Made by a program: the position numbers and the translations under genes
Notes under the pieces: model-generated
Seen by the model: the letters and a program-made list of their open reading frames with translations, nothing else
The model's database searches: none
Told to the model about the DNA's origin: nothing
In this document: positions 17,878-27,324 of the stretch, one piece after another
How positions within the stretch are numbered: position 1 is the first letter of the stretch
How the letters are laid out: every line of letters starts with the position of its first letter
Source of the DNA: an uncultured Lachnospiraceae bacterium
GTDB lineage: Bacteria; Bacillota; Clostridia; Lachnospirales; Lachnospiraceae
DNA length: 64,000 nt
Direction: 5' to 3'
Assembly: GCA_910587305.1 (NCBI GenBank)
Contig: CAJUKV010000001.1
Coordinates: 162,631 to 226,630, forward strand

Positions 17878-19236
17878 CTATAGTTCTTCGCCATTGGTGC
17901 GAATCAGATTTTGATACCAGTAAGCGGAATCCTTCCAGATTCTCTCCTGTGTCCGGTAATCCACATAAACAAGTCCAAATCTCTCGAAATACCCCTTTGC
18001 CCACTCAAAGTTGTCCATCAAAGACCATTGGAAATATCCGTGGAGCTCAATTTCTCCCGCAGCCCTCTTTAACTCCTTCAAATATCTGGCAAGGAAATCA
18101 ATTCTGTTAGGATCGTGCACCTTTCCGTCAAGGGAAACCGTATCATGGCAGGAAAGACCGTTTTCCGTGATGTAAATGGGTTTCTTATACCGTTCATACA
18201 AAAACTTAGGGCCCCAATACAGACATTCCGGCGTTACCGGCCAGCCTATGGCGGTTCTGGGGAAGCCTTCATAACGCCTTACTTCTTCCGGCTTCCCATC
18301 CTTTCCCATGCGGACGCATCTTCCGTTGTATATGTTCTGCCCATACATGTCGATGGGCTCGGAAATAAGCTTCATATCTTCCTCCGTAATCTTCGGGAGA
18401 TACGGCTCATAATATTTCAGCCCTTCTTCCGGATAACGCCCAAAAAGCACCGGATCCGACCACCATGTCACATTCCAGGTCCAATATCCGGCATCCTCCG
18501 GCAGGGAGAACAAAAGCTGCCTTGCCGCTTCAATATTTTCCGGCGTTTCCGTCTCCGGATAACACATGGAACCTGTGGGGGCATACCCAATGGTAAGGGG
18601 CTGCTTCCCATACTGACGCAGCATCTGCACCGCGCGGCCATGGGCTTTCATGGCATTATGCGCCATTTCCAGCGTATCCTGAATGGGAGCCTTAAGTCCG
18701 GGGGCATGCTCTCCGGAGAGGAAGCCAAGCCCTACAAAGCACTGAGGCTCGTTTAAAGTAAAGAAATGCGTCACTCTGTCGCTGAAACGTTCCGCAATAA
18801 GCTTAGCATAAGCGCCAAACCATTCCACAATCTCCGGATTCATCCAGCCTCCCCTTTTGTATACCTCATAAGGCAGCTCCCAGTGATACAATGTGATATA
18901 CGGCACTATGCCGCTCTCCAAAAGCGCGTCGATTAAATTGCTGTAAAAAGCAATGCCCGCCTCGTTCACCTTTCCGAATCCATCCGGCATTACCCTCGAC
19001 CAGTCAATGGAAAAACGATAGCCTTTCAGTCCCATTTCCTTCATAATGGCGACATCTTCCCTGAAACGATGATAATGATCGCACGCCACCTCCCCGGTAT
19101 GGTTATCATACACATGTCCCGGCTGCTTTGTATAAATGTCCCAGACATGCTTTCCTTTCCCATCCTCATTGACCGCTCCCTCAATCTGGTAGGCGCTGGT
19201 GGCCGCGCCCCACACGAAATCCTTTGAAAATCCCAT
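17878..19236 (-). CDS. bglA: glycoside hydrolase family 1 beta-glucosidase
   Basis: Cytoplasmic GH1 enzyme that hydrolyses beta-glucosides such as cellobiose. The acid/base glutamate is in TLNEPQ (Glu163) and the nucleophile is in IYITENG near residue 355. The N-terminal FVWGAATSAYQIEG is a family signature. The length of 452 residues is standard, and no PTS or phosphate-binding hallmark was noted, so a phospho-beta-glucosidase is less likely. The gene is monocistronic with AGGAG before the ATG and its own promoter at 19292-19320. Confidence 0.94.
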   Translation of the reverse strand: MGFSKDFVWGAATSAYQIEGAVNEDGKGKHVWDIYTKQPGHVYDNHTGEVACDHYHRFREDVAIMKEMGLKGYRFSIDWSRVMPDGFGKVNEAGIAFYSNLIDALLESGIVPYITLYHWELPYEVYKRGGWMNPEIVEWFGAYAKLIAERFSDRVTHFFTLNEPQCFVGLGFLSGEHAPGLKAPIQDTLEMAHNAMKAHGRAVQMLRQYGKQPLTIGYAPTGSMCYPETETPENIEAARQLLFSLPEDAGYWTWNVTWWSDPVLFGRYPEEGLKYYEPYLPKITEEDMKLISEPIDMYGQNIYNGRCVRMGKDGKPEEVRRYEGFPRTAIGWPVTPECLYWGPKFLYERYKKPIYITENGLSCHDTVSLDGKVHDPNRIDFLARYLKELKRAAGEIELHGYFQWSLMDNFEWAKGYFERFGLVYVDYRTQERIWKDSAYWYQNLIRTNGEEL

Positions 19237-19291
19237 AATTCCTTCTCCTGTTCTGTTTATTCTTCACAACCATAAACACTGTGATAGCTAA

Positions 19292-19320
19292 ATTATACCC
19301 CTTCGCCATACGAAATACAA
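19292..19320 (-). promoter_or_regulatory. promoter of bglA
   Basis: The minus strand reads TTGTAT (19320-19315), a 17-nt spacer, then TATAAT (19297-19292), about 55 bp upstream of the bglA start codon. Confidence 0.75.
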
Positions 19321-19369
19321 TTCATCTTTCCCTGAGAACCGAAATCATTTAACATAGCCGGTTCCCACA

Positions 19370-19411
19370 TCCATTTTGATATTTCCATTTTGGTGTTTCC
19401 ACTTTGATAAT
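19370..19411. repeat. three tandem 14-bp repeats between bglA and trmL
   Basis: Three adjacent copies of a 14-bp unit, TCCATTTTGATATT with one to four changes, begin at 19370, 19384 and 19398. They lie about 50 bp upstream of the bglA -35 element. They may be regulator half-sites or a simple tandem duplication. Confidence 0.6.
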
Positions 19412-19521
19412 TGAATAGACTTTACGCCTGAACTGTGATAATCTAAATGGCATAATCAGAGTCCTGCTAAGCCCATAATACAATATGGAATAAAAAGAAA
19501 TTTTGACAAGGAGAAGCCGCC

Positions 19522-20016
19522 ATGCACATTATCTTACATCAACCGGAAATACCCGCCAACACCGGAAACATCGGCAGAACCTGCGCCGCCACTAAAACCG
19601 GACTTCACCTGATAGAGCCTCTGGGGTTCCGGCTAAATGAAAAAGAAATAAAACGGGCCGGTATGGATTACTGGGAGCGTCTTAACGTGGCCAGATACAT
19701 AAACTTTGACGAATTTAAGTCCATCCACCCCAATGCCAAAATCTGGATGGCAACCACAAAGGCAAAACACGTTTACACCGAGGTTTCCTATGGCCCTGAT
19801 GATTTTATTATGTTTGGAAAGGAGAGCGCCGGTATTCCGGAAGAAATTCTGGTGGATTATGAAAAAACATGCATCCGCATCCCAATGTTTCCCGAAATCC
19901 GTTCCCTGAATCTTTCCAATGCCGTTGCCATCGTCCTTTACGAAGCCCTTCGCCAACAGAACTTTGCACAGTTACAGCTAGAAGGGGATCTCCACAGACT
20001 CCATTGGAAAGAATAA
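19522..20016 (+). CDS. trmL: tRNA (cytidine(34)-2'-O)-methyltransferase
   Basis: SPOUT-fold methyltransferase that 2'-O-methylates the wobble base of certain leucine tRNAs. The family pattern is clear: HQPEIPANTGNIGRTC at the start, then FGKESAGIPEEIL and the knot-forming IPMFPEIRSLNLSNAVAI. The length of 164 residues is typical of the compact single-domain enzyme. AAGGAGAAG precedes the ATG. It stands alone on the plus strand. Confidence 0.94.
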   Translation: MHIILHQPEIPANTGNIGRTCAATKTGLHLIEPLGFRLNEKEIKRAGMDYWERLNVARYINFDEFKSIHPNAKIWMATTKAKHVYTEVSYGPDDFIMFGKESAGIPEEILVDYEKTCIRIPMFPEIRSLNLSNAVAIVLYEALRQQNFAQLQLEGDLHRLHWKE

Positions 20017-20111
20017 ACCGCATTTTTTCAAAAATTTTCCGAATAACCCATAAATTTTTTCTCCCCCGGCGTATCATTAGTAAATTACATAAGCAAGAAG
20101 GGAGGATTTGT

Positions 20112-20945
20112 ATGAAAAAAATTTATGTTCAATTGGCTTTGGGAATGATTGTTTTGGGACTGACAGGATGCGGAAAGGCTGTTTCCGGTCAAATACCGGA
20201 GCAGGAGCAGGCTATGACCGACGGCATTGGAAATCAGCCTGCTGTTTCCGACAGCGCGCCTGCCGCCCTGGGGGCGCCCGCATCAGATTATCGCCCAAAT
20301 TCTATTACGGTAAACAGCAGTGAAAATGTCACTGTGGTTCCTGATATTGCAGAGGTTGTCTACGCGGTTCGCACCGAAGCTTCCGACGCGGCGGCCTGCC
20401 AGCAACAGAATGCGGAATCGGTCAGTCAGGTGATTGAATTGTTGAAGAGTCTGAACATTGAGGAGACCTCTATCCAGACTTCGGATTACTACATGAACCC
20501 CGTTTATGACTACAGCAACAACAGATCGCGGGTTGTCGGATATGAATCCATCACCACGCTGACCGTATCCGACCTTCCAATTGACCACCTTAACGGTATT
20601 CTTTCCCAGTCCGTTTCATCGGGAATCAATACCATTCAGTCCATTACCTACCAGGCAAGTAAATACGATGAGAGCTATCAGGCCGCCCTTAGCGCCGCAG
20701 TAGAAACCGCTCATCAAAAGGCCCAGGTATTAGCCGATGCCGCCGGGTGCAGCGTAGGGTCTGTCATTAACATTCAGGAAACCAGCGGTTATTCCGAAGC
20801 CCGGTATAGCGACTCGGCCCTTGCCAATAAATACCGTTCCGGCGGGGTCAAAGAAGAATATGCCCTGACAGATAGCGCCGCAGGAATCATGCCCGGTGAA
20901 ATTCAGGTGGAGGCAAGTATTGTGGTGGAATATCAGCTTTATTAA
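20112..20945 (+). CDS. SIMPL-domain (DUF541) lipoprotein
   Basis: Predicted surface lipoprotein: basic MKKIY, a hydrophobic segment and lipobox LGLTGC with Cys near residue 19. A linker rich in Pro/Ala/Asp follows, then a SIMPL domain of about 220 residues starting at NSITVNSSENVTVVPDIAEV, with DYYMNPVYDYSNNRSRVVGYE in the middle (shown as a family-like pattern). Function of this family in Gram-positive bacteria is not settled. GGGAGGATTTGT precedes the ATG at 20112. It is upstream of pyrG, but a promoter for pyrG lies between. Confidence 0.85.
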   Translation: MKKIYVQLALGMIVLGLTGCGKAVSGQIPEQEQAMTDGIGNQPAVSDSAPAALGAPASDYRPNSITVNSSENVTVVPDIAEVVYAVRTEASDAAACQQQNAESVSQVIELLKSLNIEETSIQTSDYYMNPVYDYSNNRSRVVGYESITTLTVSDLPIDHLNGILSQSVSSGINTIQSITYQASKYDESYQAALSAAVETAHQKAQVLADAAGCSVGSVINIQETSGYSEARYSDSALANKYRSGGVKEEYALTDSAAGIMPGEIQVEASIVVEYQLY

Positions 20946-20955
20946 TTTCTTTTTA

Positions 20956-20984
20956 TTGACAAACAAAATTTCGAATGCTAAAAT
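20956..20984 (+). promoter_or_regulatory. promoter of pyrG
   Basis: TTGACA (20956-20961), a 17-nt spacer and TAAAAT (20979-20984). Transcription would start near 20990, shortly before the leader terminator. Confidence 0.85.
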
Positions 20985-20999
20985 TTTTACATTAAAGCA

Positions 21000-21033
21000 A
21001 AGACGCTATGGCCTTGCCGTAGTGTCTTTTTTT
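21000..21033 (+). terminator. leader terminator (attenuator) of pyrG
   Basis: AAGACGCTATGGC pairs with GCCGTAGTGTCTT (13 bp with two G-U pairs) around a CTT loop, followed by seven T residues. It lies between the pyrG promoter and start codon, so it can stop transcription before the gene. In several Firmicutes CTP controls pyrG through a leader terminator. The GGGC initiation run used in Bacillus is not seen here. Confidence 0.8.
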
Positions 21034-21054
21034 GTTTATATACGGAGGGTAATT

Positions 21055-22665
21055 ATGGCAGTAAAATATGTTTTTGTAACAGGCGGTGTGGTTTCGGGGC
21101 TTGGGAAGGGGATTACGGCGGCTTCGCTTGGCAGGCTTTTGAAGGCCCGCGGATACAAGGTGACCATGCAGAAATTCGATCCCTATATCAACATTGATCC
21201 GGGCACCATGAATCCCATTCAGCATGGGGAAGTATTTGTCACCGACGACGGAACGGAAACGGATTTGGATCTTGGACATTATGAGCGATTTATTGATGAA
21301 AACTTGGACAAAAATTCCAACGTAACCACCGGCAAAATCTACTGGTCTGTGCTGCAAAAGGAACGCCGGGGAGACTACGGCGGAGGAACGGTCCAGGTCA
21401 TTCCCCATATCACCAATGAGATTAAAAGCAGGTTTTACAGGAATTTTATGGATGAGAGCACCCGAATTGCCATCATAGAAGTGGGCGGCACGGTGGGCGA
21501 CATAGAGAGTCAGCCTTTTCTTGAGTCTATCCGTCAGTTTCAGCATGAAGTGGGCCATGAAAACGCCATTTTAATCCATGTTACCCTAATCCCCTATCTG
21601 AAAGCTTCCCAGGAGATGAAAACCAAGCCGACGCAGGCAAGCGTAAAAGAATTGCAGGGAATGGGAATCTGGCCGGATATTATCGTATGCAGAAGCGAAT
21701 ATCCCTTAGATCAGGCCATTAAAGATAAAATTGCCCTGTTTTGTAACGTCCCCAGCAACCATGTGCTGCAAAATCTTGACGTGGAATACCTGTACGAGGC
21801 TCCCCTTGCCATGGAAAAGGAGCGTCTGGCCCAGGTTGCCTGCCACTGTCTGAATCTGGATTGCCCTGAGCCGGATCTTGCCGACTGGAAGAGTATGGTA
21901 GACTCTCTGCGCTCTCCTGAAGGAGAGGTATCCGTCGCCATAGTGGGCAAATATGTACAGCTCCACGACGCCTATATCAGCGTAGTGGAAGCTTTAAAGC
22001 ACGGAGGCATTTCCAACCGGGTTACCGTAACCATCAGATGGATTGATTCCGAAACCTTATCCCCGGAAAATGCGGACGACCTTTTAGGGGATGTGGGAGG
22101 CATTCTAGTTCCCGGAGGATTTGGCTCCCGGGGTATCGAAGGAAAAATCTGCGCCATCGCCTATGCAAGAACCCACGAGATTCCTTTCCTTGGCCTGTGC
22201 CTGGGTATGCAGCTTGCCATCGTGGAATTTGCCCGTAATATCATTGGCTTTAACGACGCCCACAGCATTGAGCTTAATCCTTCCACCACCCATCCCGTCA
22301 TCGCCCTAATGCCCGACCAAAACGGCGTAGAAGATATTGGAGGCACCTTAAGGCTCGGTTCTTATCCCTGCGTGCTGGACAAAACCTCAAAGGCTTTTGC
22401 CTTATACGGGGAGGAAATCATATATGAACGCCATCGGCATCGCTATGAGGTGAACAACGATTACCGCAATGCCCTGACGGAATACGGCATGAAGCTTTCC
22501 GGCCTTTCGCCGGATGGACGGATTGTGGAAATGTGCGAGCTGCCAAATCATCCTTTCTTCCTTGCAACTCAGGCTCACCCGGAACTGAAATCAAGGCCCA
22601 ACAGACCCCATCCCTTGTTTAAGGGATTTATAAAGGCAGTTATGGAACATCATATAATCAAGTAA
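21055..22665 (+). CDS. pyrG: CTP synthase
   Basis: Makes CTP from UTP with glutamine or ammonia. The N-terminal amidoligase domain (1-265) begins KYVFVTGGVVSGLGKGI and includes the UTP/CTP-binding DPGTMNP region. The C-terminal class I glutaminase domain (about 290-536) has the nucleophile in LGLCLGMQ and the late His-Glu pair in THPE-like AHPELKSRP. The length of 536 residues is typical. CGGAGGGTAATT precedes the ATG at 21055. It has its own promoter and attenuator. Confidence 0.97.
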   Translation: MAVKYVFVTGGVVSGLGKGITAASLGRLLKARGYKVTMQKFDPYINIDPGTMNPIQHGEVFVTDDGTETDLDLGHYERFIDENLDKNSNVTTGKIYWSVLQKERRGDYGGGTVQVIPHITNEIKSRFYRNFMDESTRIAIIEVGGTVGDIESQPFLESIRQFQHEVGHENAILIHVTLIPYLKASQEMKTKPTQASVKELQGMGIWPDIIVCRSEYPLDQAIKDKIALFCNVPSNHVLQNLDVEYLYEAPLAMEKERLAQVACHCLNLDCPEPDLADWKSMVDSLRSPEGEVSVAIVGKYVQLHDAYISVVEALKHGGISNRVTVTIRWIDSETLSPENADDLLGDVGGILVPGGFGSRGIEGKICAIAYARTHEIPFLGLCLGMQLAIVEFARNIIGFNDAHSIELNPSTTHPVIALMPDQNGVEDIGGTLRLGSYPCVLDKTSKAFALYGEEIIYERHRHRYEVNNDYRNALTEYGMKLSGLSPDGRIVEMCELPNHPFFLATQAHPELKSRPNRPHPLFKGFIKAVMEHHIIK

Positions 22666-22786
22666 GAAAGTTTTTCTCCCCACTCGTCCCTGTGGGCCGC
22701 CGCCTGTCTTGGCAGCGAATCTCCTTATGCAGACTTGTGCATAGCAAACGCTGTCATGCCTTACAAGCCGGCTTATTGTAACAAAA

Positions 22787-22817
22787 TTCCCCGGAAAGCT
22801 ACATACTTTCCGGGGAA
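22787..22817. terminator. terminator between pyrG and fcl
   Basis: Perfect 12-bp arms TTCCCCGGAAAG and CTTTCCGGGGAA around a 7-nt loop. On the minus strand it is followed by TTTTGTT, so it mainly ends the GDP-fucose operon. Confidence 0.8.
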
Positions 22818-22832
22818 TATATCTCTTTCGGA

Positions 22833-23774
22833 TTACATTCTGGCAATATCCACATTTTCTTTAAACCACTTATACGCCAGCGCAACTCCTTCTTCCAGCT
22901 CAACCTTATGGCTCCATCCAAGACTGTGAAGCTTATCCACGTTCGTCAGCTTTCTGGGCGTTCCGTCCGGCATATTTTTATTCCACACAATTTCTCCCTC
23001 AAAGCCGACCACCCTTTGAACCGTTTCCGCCAGCTCCCTGATAGTGACTTCCTTACCTGTTCCAATATTTACATGCTGCTCCCCGTCATAATTTTCAAGC
23101 AGGAATACACAGGCGTCCGCCATATCATCCACATAAAGAAATTCCCGTAAGGGCGTTCCCGTACCCCACAGTTCCACCGTGGGCTTATTGTTCACTTTCG
23201 CCTCATGGAATTTACGAATCATGGCAGGCATAACATGAGACCCCTCTAAATCGTAATTATCATAGGGACCATACAAGTTTGTGGGCATACAGCTGATAAA
23301 ATCATCCCCATACTGTCTTTTATAAAATTTACACATTTCAAGTCCCGCTATCTTGGCAATCGCGTAGGCTTCGTTGGTCTCCTCCAAAGGGCCGGTCAAA
23401 AGAGCGTCCTCCGGAATCGGCTGTGGCGCCATCCTGGGATAAATACAGGTGCTTCCCAGAAAAAGAAGTTTTTTCACCTTAAATTTATGACAGCAGTCAA
23501 TCACATTACACTGAATCTGCATATTTTCATAAGCAAAATCCGCAGGCGTTGTATTATTGGCATTGATACCGCCCACTTTAGCCGCCGCCAGAACCACGAC
23601 ATCCGCTTTCTCCTTCTCAAAAAAGTCCCGCACCATGGCCTGATTGGTCAAATCCAGTTCCCTGTGGGTCCTCCCAATCACATTCACATACCCTTTTGCC
23701 TCCAAATTCCTGACAATCGCACTGCCTACCAGGCCCCTGTGGCCTGCCACATAAATTTTGTCCGCTTTGTTCAT
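22833..23774 (-). CDS. fcl: GDP-L-fucose synthase
   Basis: Converts GDP-4-keto-6-deoxymannose to GDP-L-fucose (epimerase/reductase). It is a short-chain dehydrogenase with the NADP-binding GHRGLVGSAI at the N-terminus, catalytic Ser/Tyr-x3-Lys context (GSTCIYP, then YAIAKIAG), and KKLTNVDKL-like C-terminal substrate region. I start it at ATG 23774 (313 residues), with GGAGG nine bases upstream; ATGs at 23780 and 23798 are too close to or before that site. It ends the operon with gmd and a membrane protein, supplying GDP-fucose for surface glycans. Confidence 0.93.
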   Translation of the reverse strand: MNKADKIYVAGHRGLVGSAIVRNLEAKGYVNVIGRTHRELDLTNQAMVRDFFEKEKADVVVLAAAKVGGINANNTTPADFAYENMQIQCNVIDCCHKFKVKKLLFLGSTCIYPRMAPQPIPEDALLTGPLEETNEAYAIAKIAGLEMCKFYKRQYGDDFISCMPTNLYGPYDNYDLEGSHVMPAMIRKFHEAKVNNKPTVELWGTGTPLREFLYVDDMADACVFLLENYDGEQHVNIGTGKEVTIRELAETVQRVVGFEGEIVWNKNMPDGTPRKLTNVDKLHSLGWSHKVELEEGVALAYKWFKENVDIARM

Positions 23775-23895
23775 CGTCATATCCCTCCATGCTTCCAATT
23801 GCCCTCAAATTTGTCAATTATATTCCTTTAAGCTATTTAAGCAAACCTCCATGCCGCTACCCTGCATCAGCATAAATCCGGATAAGGAATGCCTG

Positions 23896-25554
23896 TTAAT
23901 GTATCACATCACGAAAGCCCTCCCGTATGGTATCACCCAGGAAAATATCCTCCGCCCTCACCGGCGCCGACGGGAAATCCCGATACCCTACTCTATCTCC
24001 CTGCACCGGATAGTAAAAAGTATATCCGTGAAGCTCATAGGAGACCGTATCAAAATTTTCATAATCCTTTTGTCTGACCAAATATTGGCTGGTTGCTCCC
24101 TTTGCCGTCTCCACGCCAAAGGCCGCCAGTTTATAAGTCCCGGCCAGCGCAATTACTATCAGATATATTTTAAACCTGTCCATATGGGGACTGATGATTA
24201 AATACAAATATCCCCACACCAGCACCGGAAACATCCATAAAAATACACACCCATACCGAACCAGCGGCGCGCTCAAAAGCCAAAACAAAAAGCATGCCAT
24301 CAGTGTTCCGGCCGTATGAAGAAAGTCCAGCATATCATTTCTTCTTTTTATAACTGCATAAGCCAGATACACCATCCATAATGAAATTCCCAAAAGGGCC
24401 ATAACCAGAAAAGCTTTATTACTTCCGTCTAACTGCGCCGCCCACTCAGGCAGCCACTTTAAGGGGGGATCCCCATATCTTCCTACGTCGCTAAATCCCC
24501 TGCCCCACACCTGTATCTCCTTTGCATCATAATCCGCCATCCCCTTAGGAATCTTAAAAGCAAAAGAAAACAAATCAATTGAAGTAAAAGGATAAACCAG
24601 CCAGCCGGACAAAATCACATTACGTATCAGAAACGGCAGAACCGTTAAAATCCCCGCCGCCAAAAATTTAAGAATTTCTTTTCCCCGCTTTTCCTTTAAC
24701 ATCATGATTGCCGGCTTAACCGTAAGCAGAAGGATAAGCGCTCCGGAAAGTTTCACCGTGATTACGCTCACACTCAGCACACATAATAAGGCATATGGCA
24801 GGTAGGAATCTTCCTTTTTCTCAATTAGCTCCAGCCACCTTATCAGAATAAAAAAGACCAAAAGCACCATAAAGTAATCCGATGCCGGGGACACCATCTC
24901 GTCAAAAATCATTAGCAGATAATAGATGGCGATAATCCTTGCAAAATCTGAAAGCGCGGGCTTTTTCATTCCCCCTTTTATGAATGCTTCCAGGCACACC
25001 AGCGCCAGTAAAAAAGCCAGAAAACCCGCGCAGCAATGATAAGATTGTCCCCCCAAAAAGGCCATGCTGTATAGCGCTGACAGACAAAATGCCGCGCTGT
25101 TATAAGCCAGCCTGCTATGCAAATTGCCTAAACCGGGAACCACTCCATATTCTTCGATCCAACGAATGCTCTGAGCATGATACAATCCTGTGTCATAATG
25201 TATCACTCCCATAGAAGCGCCATAAGCAAAACCTAAAAAAAGCAATAGCAGCACAACCGCCTTTACCGGCGTAACAGTCAGTCTGAAGGTATGCAGATGA
25301 TTTAAAAATACTCTTTTCAAGAAAATAATGCAAAAAACGCATGCAAAGAGCAAAATTACATTGGCTGCAAGCCCAACCTTCCAAAATATGCTGAAAAACT
25401 GCGCAAAAACCGTGACTGCCCCAATGCCTGCATACAGATAACTAACCTTGTGTCCACAGGAATAATTCTCTCCTGCAATTAACCTGATAGAGGCGACTCC
25501 TATCACATAACAGGTAAACAGCATATACAGCCAGATGAGAATAACAGAAAGCAT
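23896..25554 (-). CDS. polytopic membrane protein, LIC_10190-like, in a GDP-fucose operon
   Basis: Integral membrane protein of 552 residues with about twelve hydrophobic segments and no signal peptide. A loop near residues 115-150 reads HYDTGLYHAQSIRWIEEYG followed by VPGLGNLHSRLAYNS, which resembles the conserved loop of LIC_10190 family membrane proteins. That loop position and acidic motif are like GT-C type lipid-linked glycosyltransferases, but this is inference. It lies 28 bp after gmd and before fcl, so a role in making or modifying a fucose-containing glycan is likely. Confidence 0.7.
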   Translation of the reverse strand: MLSVILIWLYMLFTCYVIGVASIRLIAGENYSCGHKVSYLYAGIGAVTVFAQFFSIFWKVGLAANVILLFACVFCIIFLKRVFLNHLHTFRLTVTPVKAVVLLLLFLGFAYGASMGVIHYDTGLYHAQSIRWIEEYGVVPGLGNLHSRLAYNSAAFCLSALYSMAFLGGQSYHCCAGFLAFLLALVCLEAFIKGGMKKPALSDFARIIAIYYLLMIFDEMVSPASDYFMVLLVFFILIRWLELIEKKEDSYLPYALLCVLSVSVITVKLSGALILLLTVKPAIMMLKEKRGKEILKFLAAGILTVLPFLIRNVILSGWLVYPFTSIDLFSFAFKIPKGMADYDAKEIQVWGRGFSDVGRYGDPPLKWLPEWAAQLDGSNKAFLVMALLGISLWMVYLAYAVIKRRNDMLDFLHTAGTLMACFLFWLLSAPLVRYGCVFLWMFPVLVWGYLYLIISPHMDRFKIYLIVIALAGTYKLAAFGVETAKGATSQYLVRQKDYENFDTVSYELHGYTFYYPVQGDRVGYRDFPSAPVRAEDIFLGDTIREGFRDVIH

Positions 25555-25582
25555 TCGACCATCCTCTTTTACAATGGCAGGG

Positions 25583-26656
25583 CTATTTCTTCATTTTCCC
25601 TTCCTTATATTCCTCACAACTGATTCCGGCTATCTCCTTTAAGTCGGCATCCATCATCATTGCTACAAGTCCCTTAAAATCTACATCCCTTTTCCAGCCC
25701 AAGATCTTTTCAGCCTTTGCGGCATTTCCCCACAAAAATTCAACCTCGGCCGGACGGTAAAATTCAGGATTCACATCCACAAGCAATTTCCCTGTTTCCG
25801 CATCATAACCCTTTTCCTTCACGCCGGTTCCTTCCCATCTGAGGGAAATACCAAGCTCCCCAAAGGCTGACTCTACAAATTCCCGCACCGTATGGGTTTC
25901 GTTAGTGGCAAGCACAAAGTCATCAGGTTTATCCTGCTGCAGCATCATCCACATTCCTTTGACGTAATCTCCTGCAAATCCCCAATCCCGCTTTGCATTC
26001 ATATTTCCCAAAGATAGCTTCTCCTGTTTGCCGGCAATGATATTTGCAATTGCCAACGTGATCTTTCTTGTAACAAAATTTTCTCCTCGCCTCGGAGACT
26101 CATGGTTAAATAAAATGCCATTACATGCAAACAAGTTATAAGACTCTCTGTAATTTACCGTTATCCAATAGGAATACAGCTTTGCCGCCCCATAGGGACT
26201 CTTGGGATAAAAAGGGGTCGCCTCGCTTTGCGGCGCCGTCTCAGGCAGGCCCCCAAATAACTCTGAAGTAGACGCCTGATAATATCTGCAGTTTCCACCG
26301 TTTACGCGAATGGCCTCTAAAAGTTTCAGAGTACTCACCCCGGTAGCCTCCGCCGTATATTCCGGCACTTCAAAAGATACGCCCACATGGGACTGAGCCG
26401 CCAGATTATAAACTTCCGTAGGGCGGATTTCCGATATAAGCCGCATCAGATTACTGGAATCTGTTGTATCCGCATAATGAAGAAAAAATTTGATTTTATG
26501 ATAATCCGAGTGAATCAGATGGTCAATGCGAAAGGTATTACTGATACTGTGCCTGCGCACAAGGCCATGGACTTCATACCCTTTCTCCAGCAAAAATTCC
26601 GCCAGATAAGAGCCGTCCTGCCCTGTTATTCCTGTAATAAAAGCTATTTTTTGCAT
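25583..26656 (-). CDS. gmd: GDP-mannose 4,6-dehydratase
   Basis: First step from GDP-mannose to GDP-L-fucose. It is an extended SDR enzyme with NADP-binding GITGQDGSYLAEFL, the catalytic Thr/Glu region STSELFGG, and Tyr-x3-Lys in SPYGAAKLYSYW. RRGENFVTRKI is the substrate/tetramer region. The length of 357 residues is typical. AAAGGAGACAG precedes the ATG. It heads the operon gmd - membrane protein - fcl. Confidence 0.96.
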   Translation of the reverse strand: MQKIAFITGITGQDGSYLAEFLLEKGYEVHGLVRRHSISNTFRIDHLIHSDYHKIKFFLHYADTTDSSNLMRLISEIRPTEVYNLAAQSHVGVSFEVPEYTAEATGVSTLKLLEAIRVNGGNCRYYQASTSELFGGLPETAPQSEATPFYPKSPYGAAKLYSYWITVNYRESYNLFACNGILFNHESPRRGENFVTRKITLAIANIIAGKQEKLSLGNMNAKRDWGFAGDYVKGMWMMLQQDKPDDFVLATNETHTVREFVESAFGELGISLRWEGTGVKEKGYDAETGKLLVDVNPEFYRPAEVEFLWGNAAKAEKILGWKRDVDFKGLVAMMMDADLKEIAGISCEEYKEGKMKK

Positions 26657-26864
26657 AAACTGTCTCCTTTATTTTTATAGTAATCTCCATTCCGCCGCCA
26701 GGTCGGCGGCACAAACAGTAATGAAAGTTGTTAAGGTGCGCCATTTATCGGCTGTCCTCTATTTTCTTTCACAGTAAACGACATTAGAAATTGTGCTTTG
26801 GGCTCTGCAAAAATTTCCGCCTATGGCTTTAACAGAAGCCGGAAGCGACAACTTATTATGTTGT

Positions 26865-27323
26865 TTAAGATATATTCATAACAATCACGGCAATAATAAT
26901 TCCCAGGATAGCGCCCATTAAAACCTGTAAAGGCGTATGTCCCACAAATTCTTTCAAACGTTCTTCGGCGCTAATGCGCTTGCCCATATTCATAAGAACT
27001 TCCATCATCTCGTTTAAGACCCGTCCCTGTCTGCCGGTCTCCCTGCGCACCCCCATAGCGTCATACATGACGATAATTGCAACCATCATTGTTACCGCAA
27101 ACTCGAAGCTTCCTCCGCCATATTTTATCCCTGTGGAGGTTGCCAGCGCGCACACAGTTGCCGAATGGGAGCTGGGCATGCCTCCGCCCCCCACCATTCT
27201 TTCCATCAGAAACTGTTTCGTGATAATCAGGTGAATCAAAGTTTTGAGAACCTGGGCCACCAGCCATCCGAGAGCGGCTGAGACAAATATCTGATTTTGA
27301 AGTAAATCCGTAATAAAATCCAT
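26865..27323 (-). CDS. divergent PAP2 family membrane protein (DUF212)
   Basis: Small membrane protein of 152 residues related to the PAP2 acid phosphatase superfamily. The motif GMPSSHSATVCALAT contains the SSH core, and about four membrane segments are predicted. The other PAP2 active-site motifs are degenerate, as is usual in DUF212, so enzyme activity is uncertain. The start codon is one base after the rfbD stop, so the two are co-transcribed. A role in lipid-carrier phosphate metabolism is only a guess. Confidence 0.85.
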   Translation of the reverse strand: MDFITDLLQNQIFVSAALGWLVAQVLKTLIHLIITKQFLMERMVGGGGMPSSHSATVCALATSTGIKYGGGSFEFAVTMMVAIIVMYDAMGVRRETGRQGRVLNEMMEVLMNMGKRISAEERLKEFVGHTPLQVLMGAILGIIIAVIVMNIS

Positions 27324-27324
27324 C

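Noticed and set aside
19370..19411. CRISPR-like array
   Set aside because: Three adjacent 14-bp units without spacers are a simple tandem repeat; no spacer array or cas gene is in the window.
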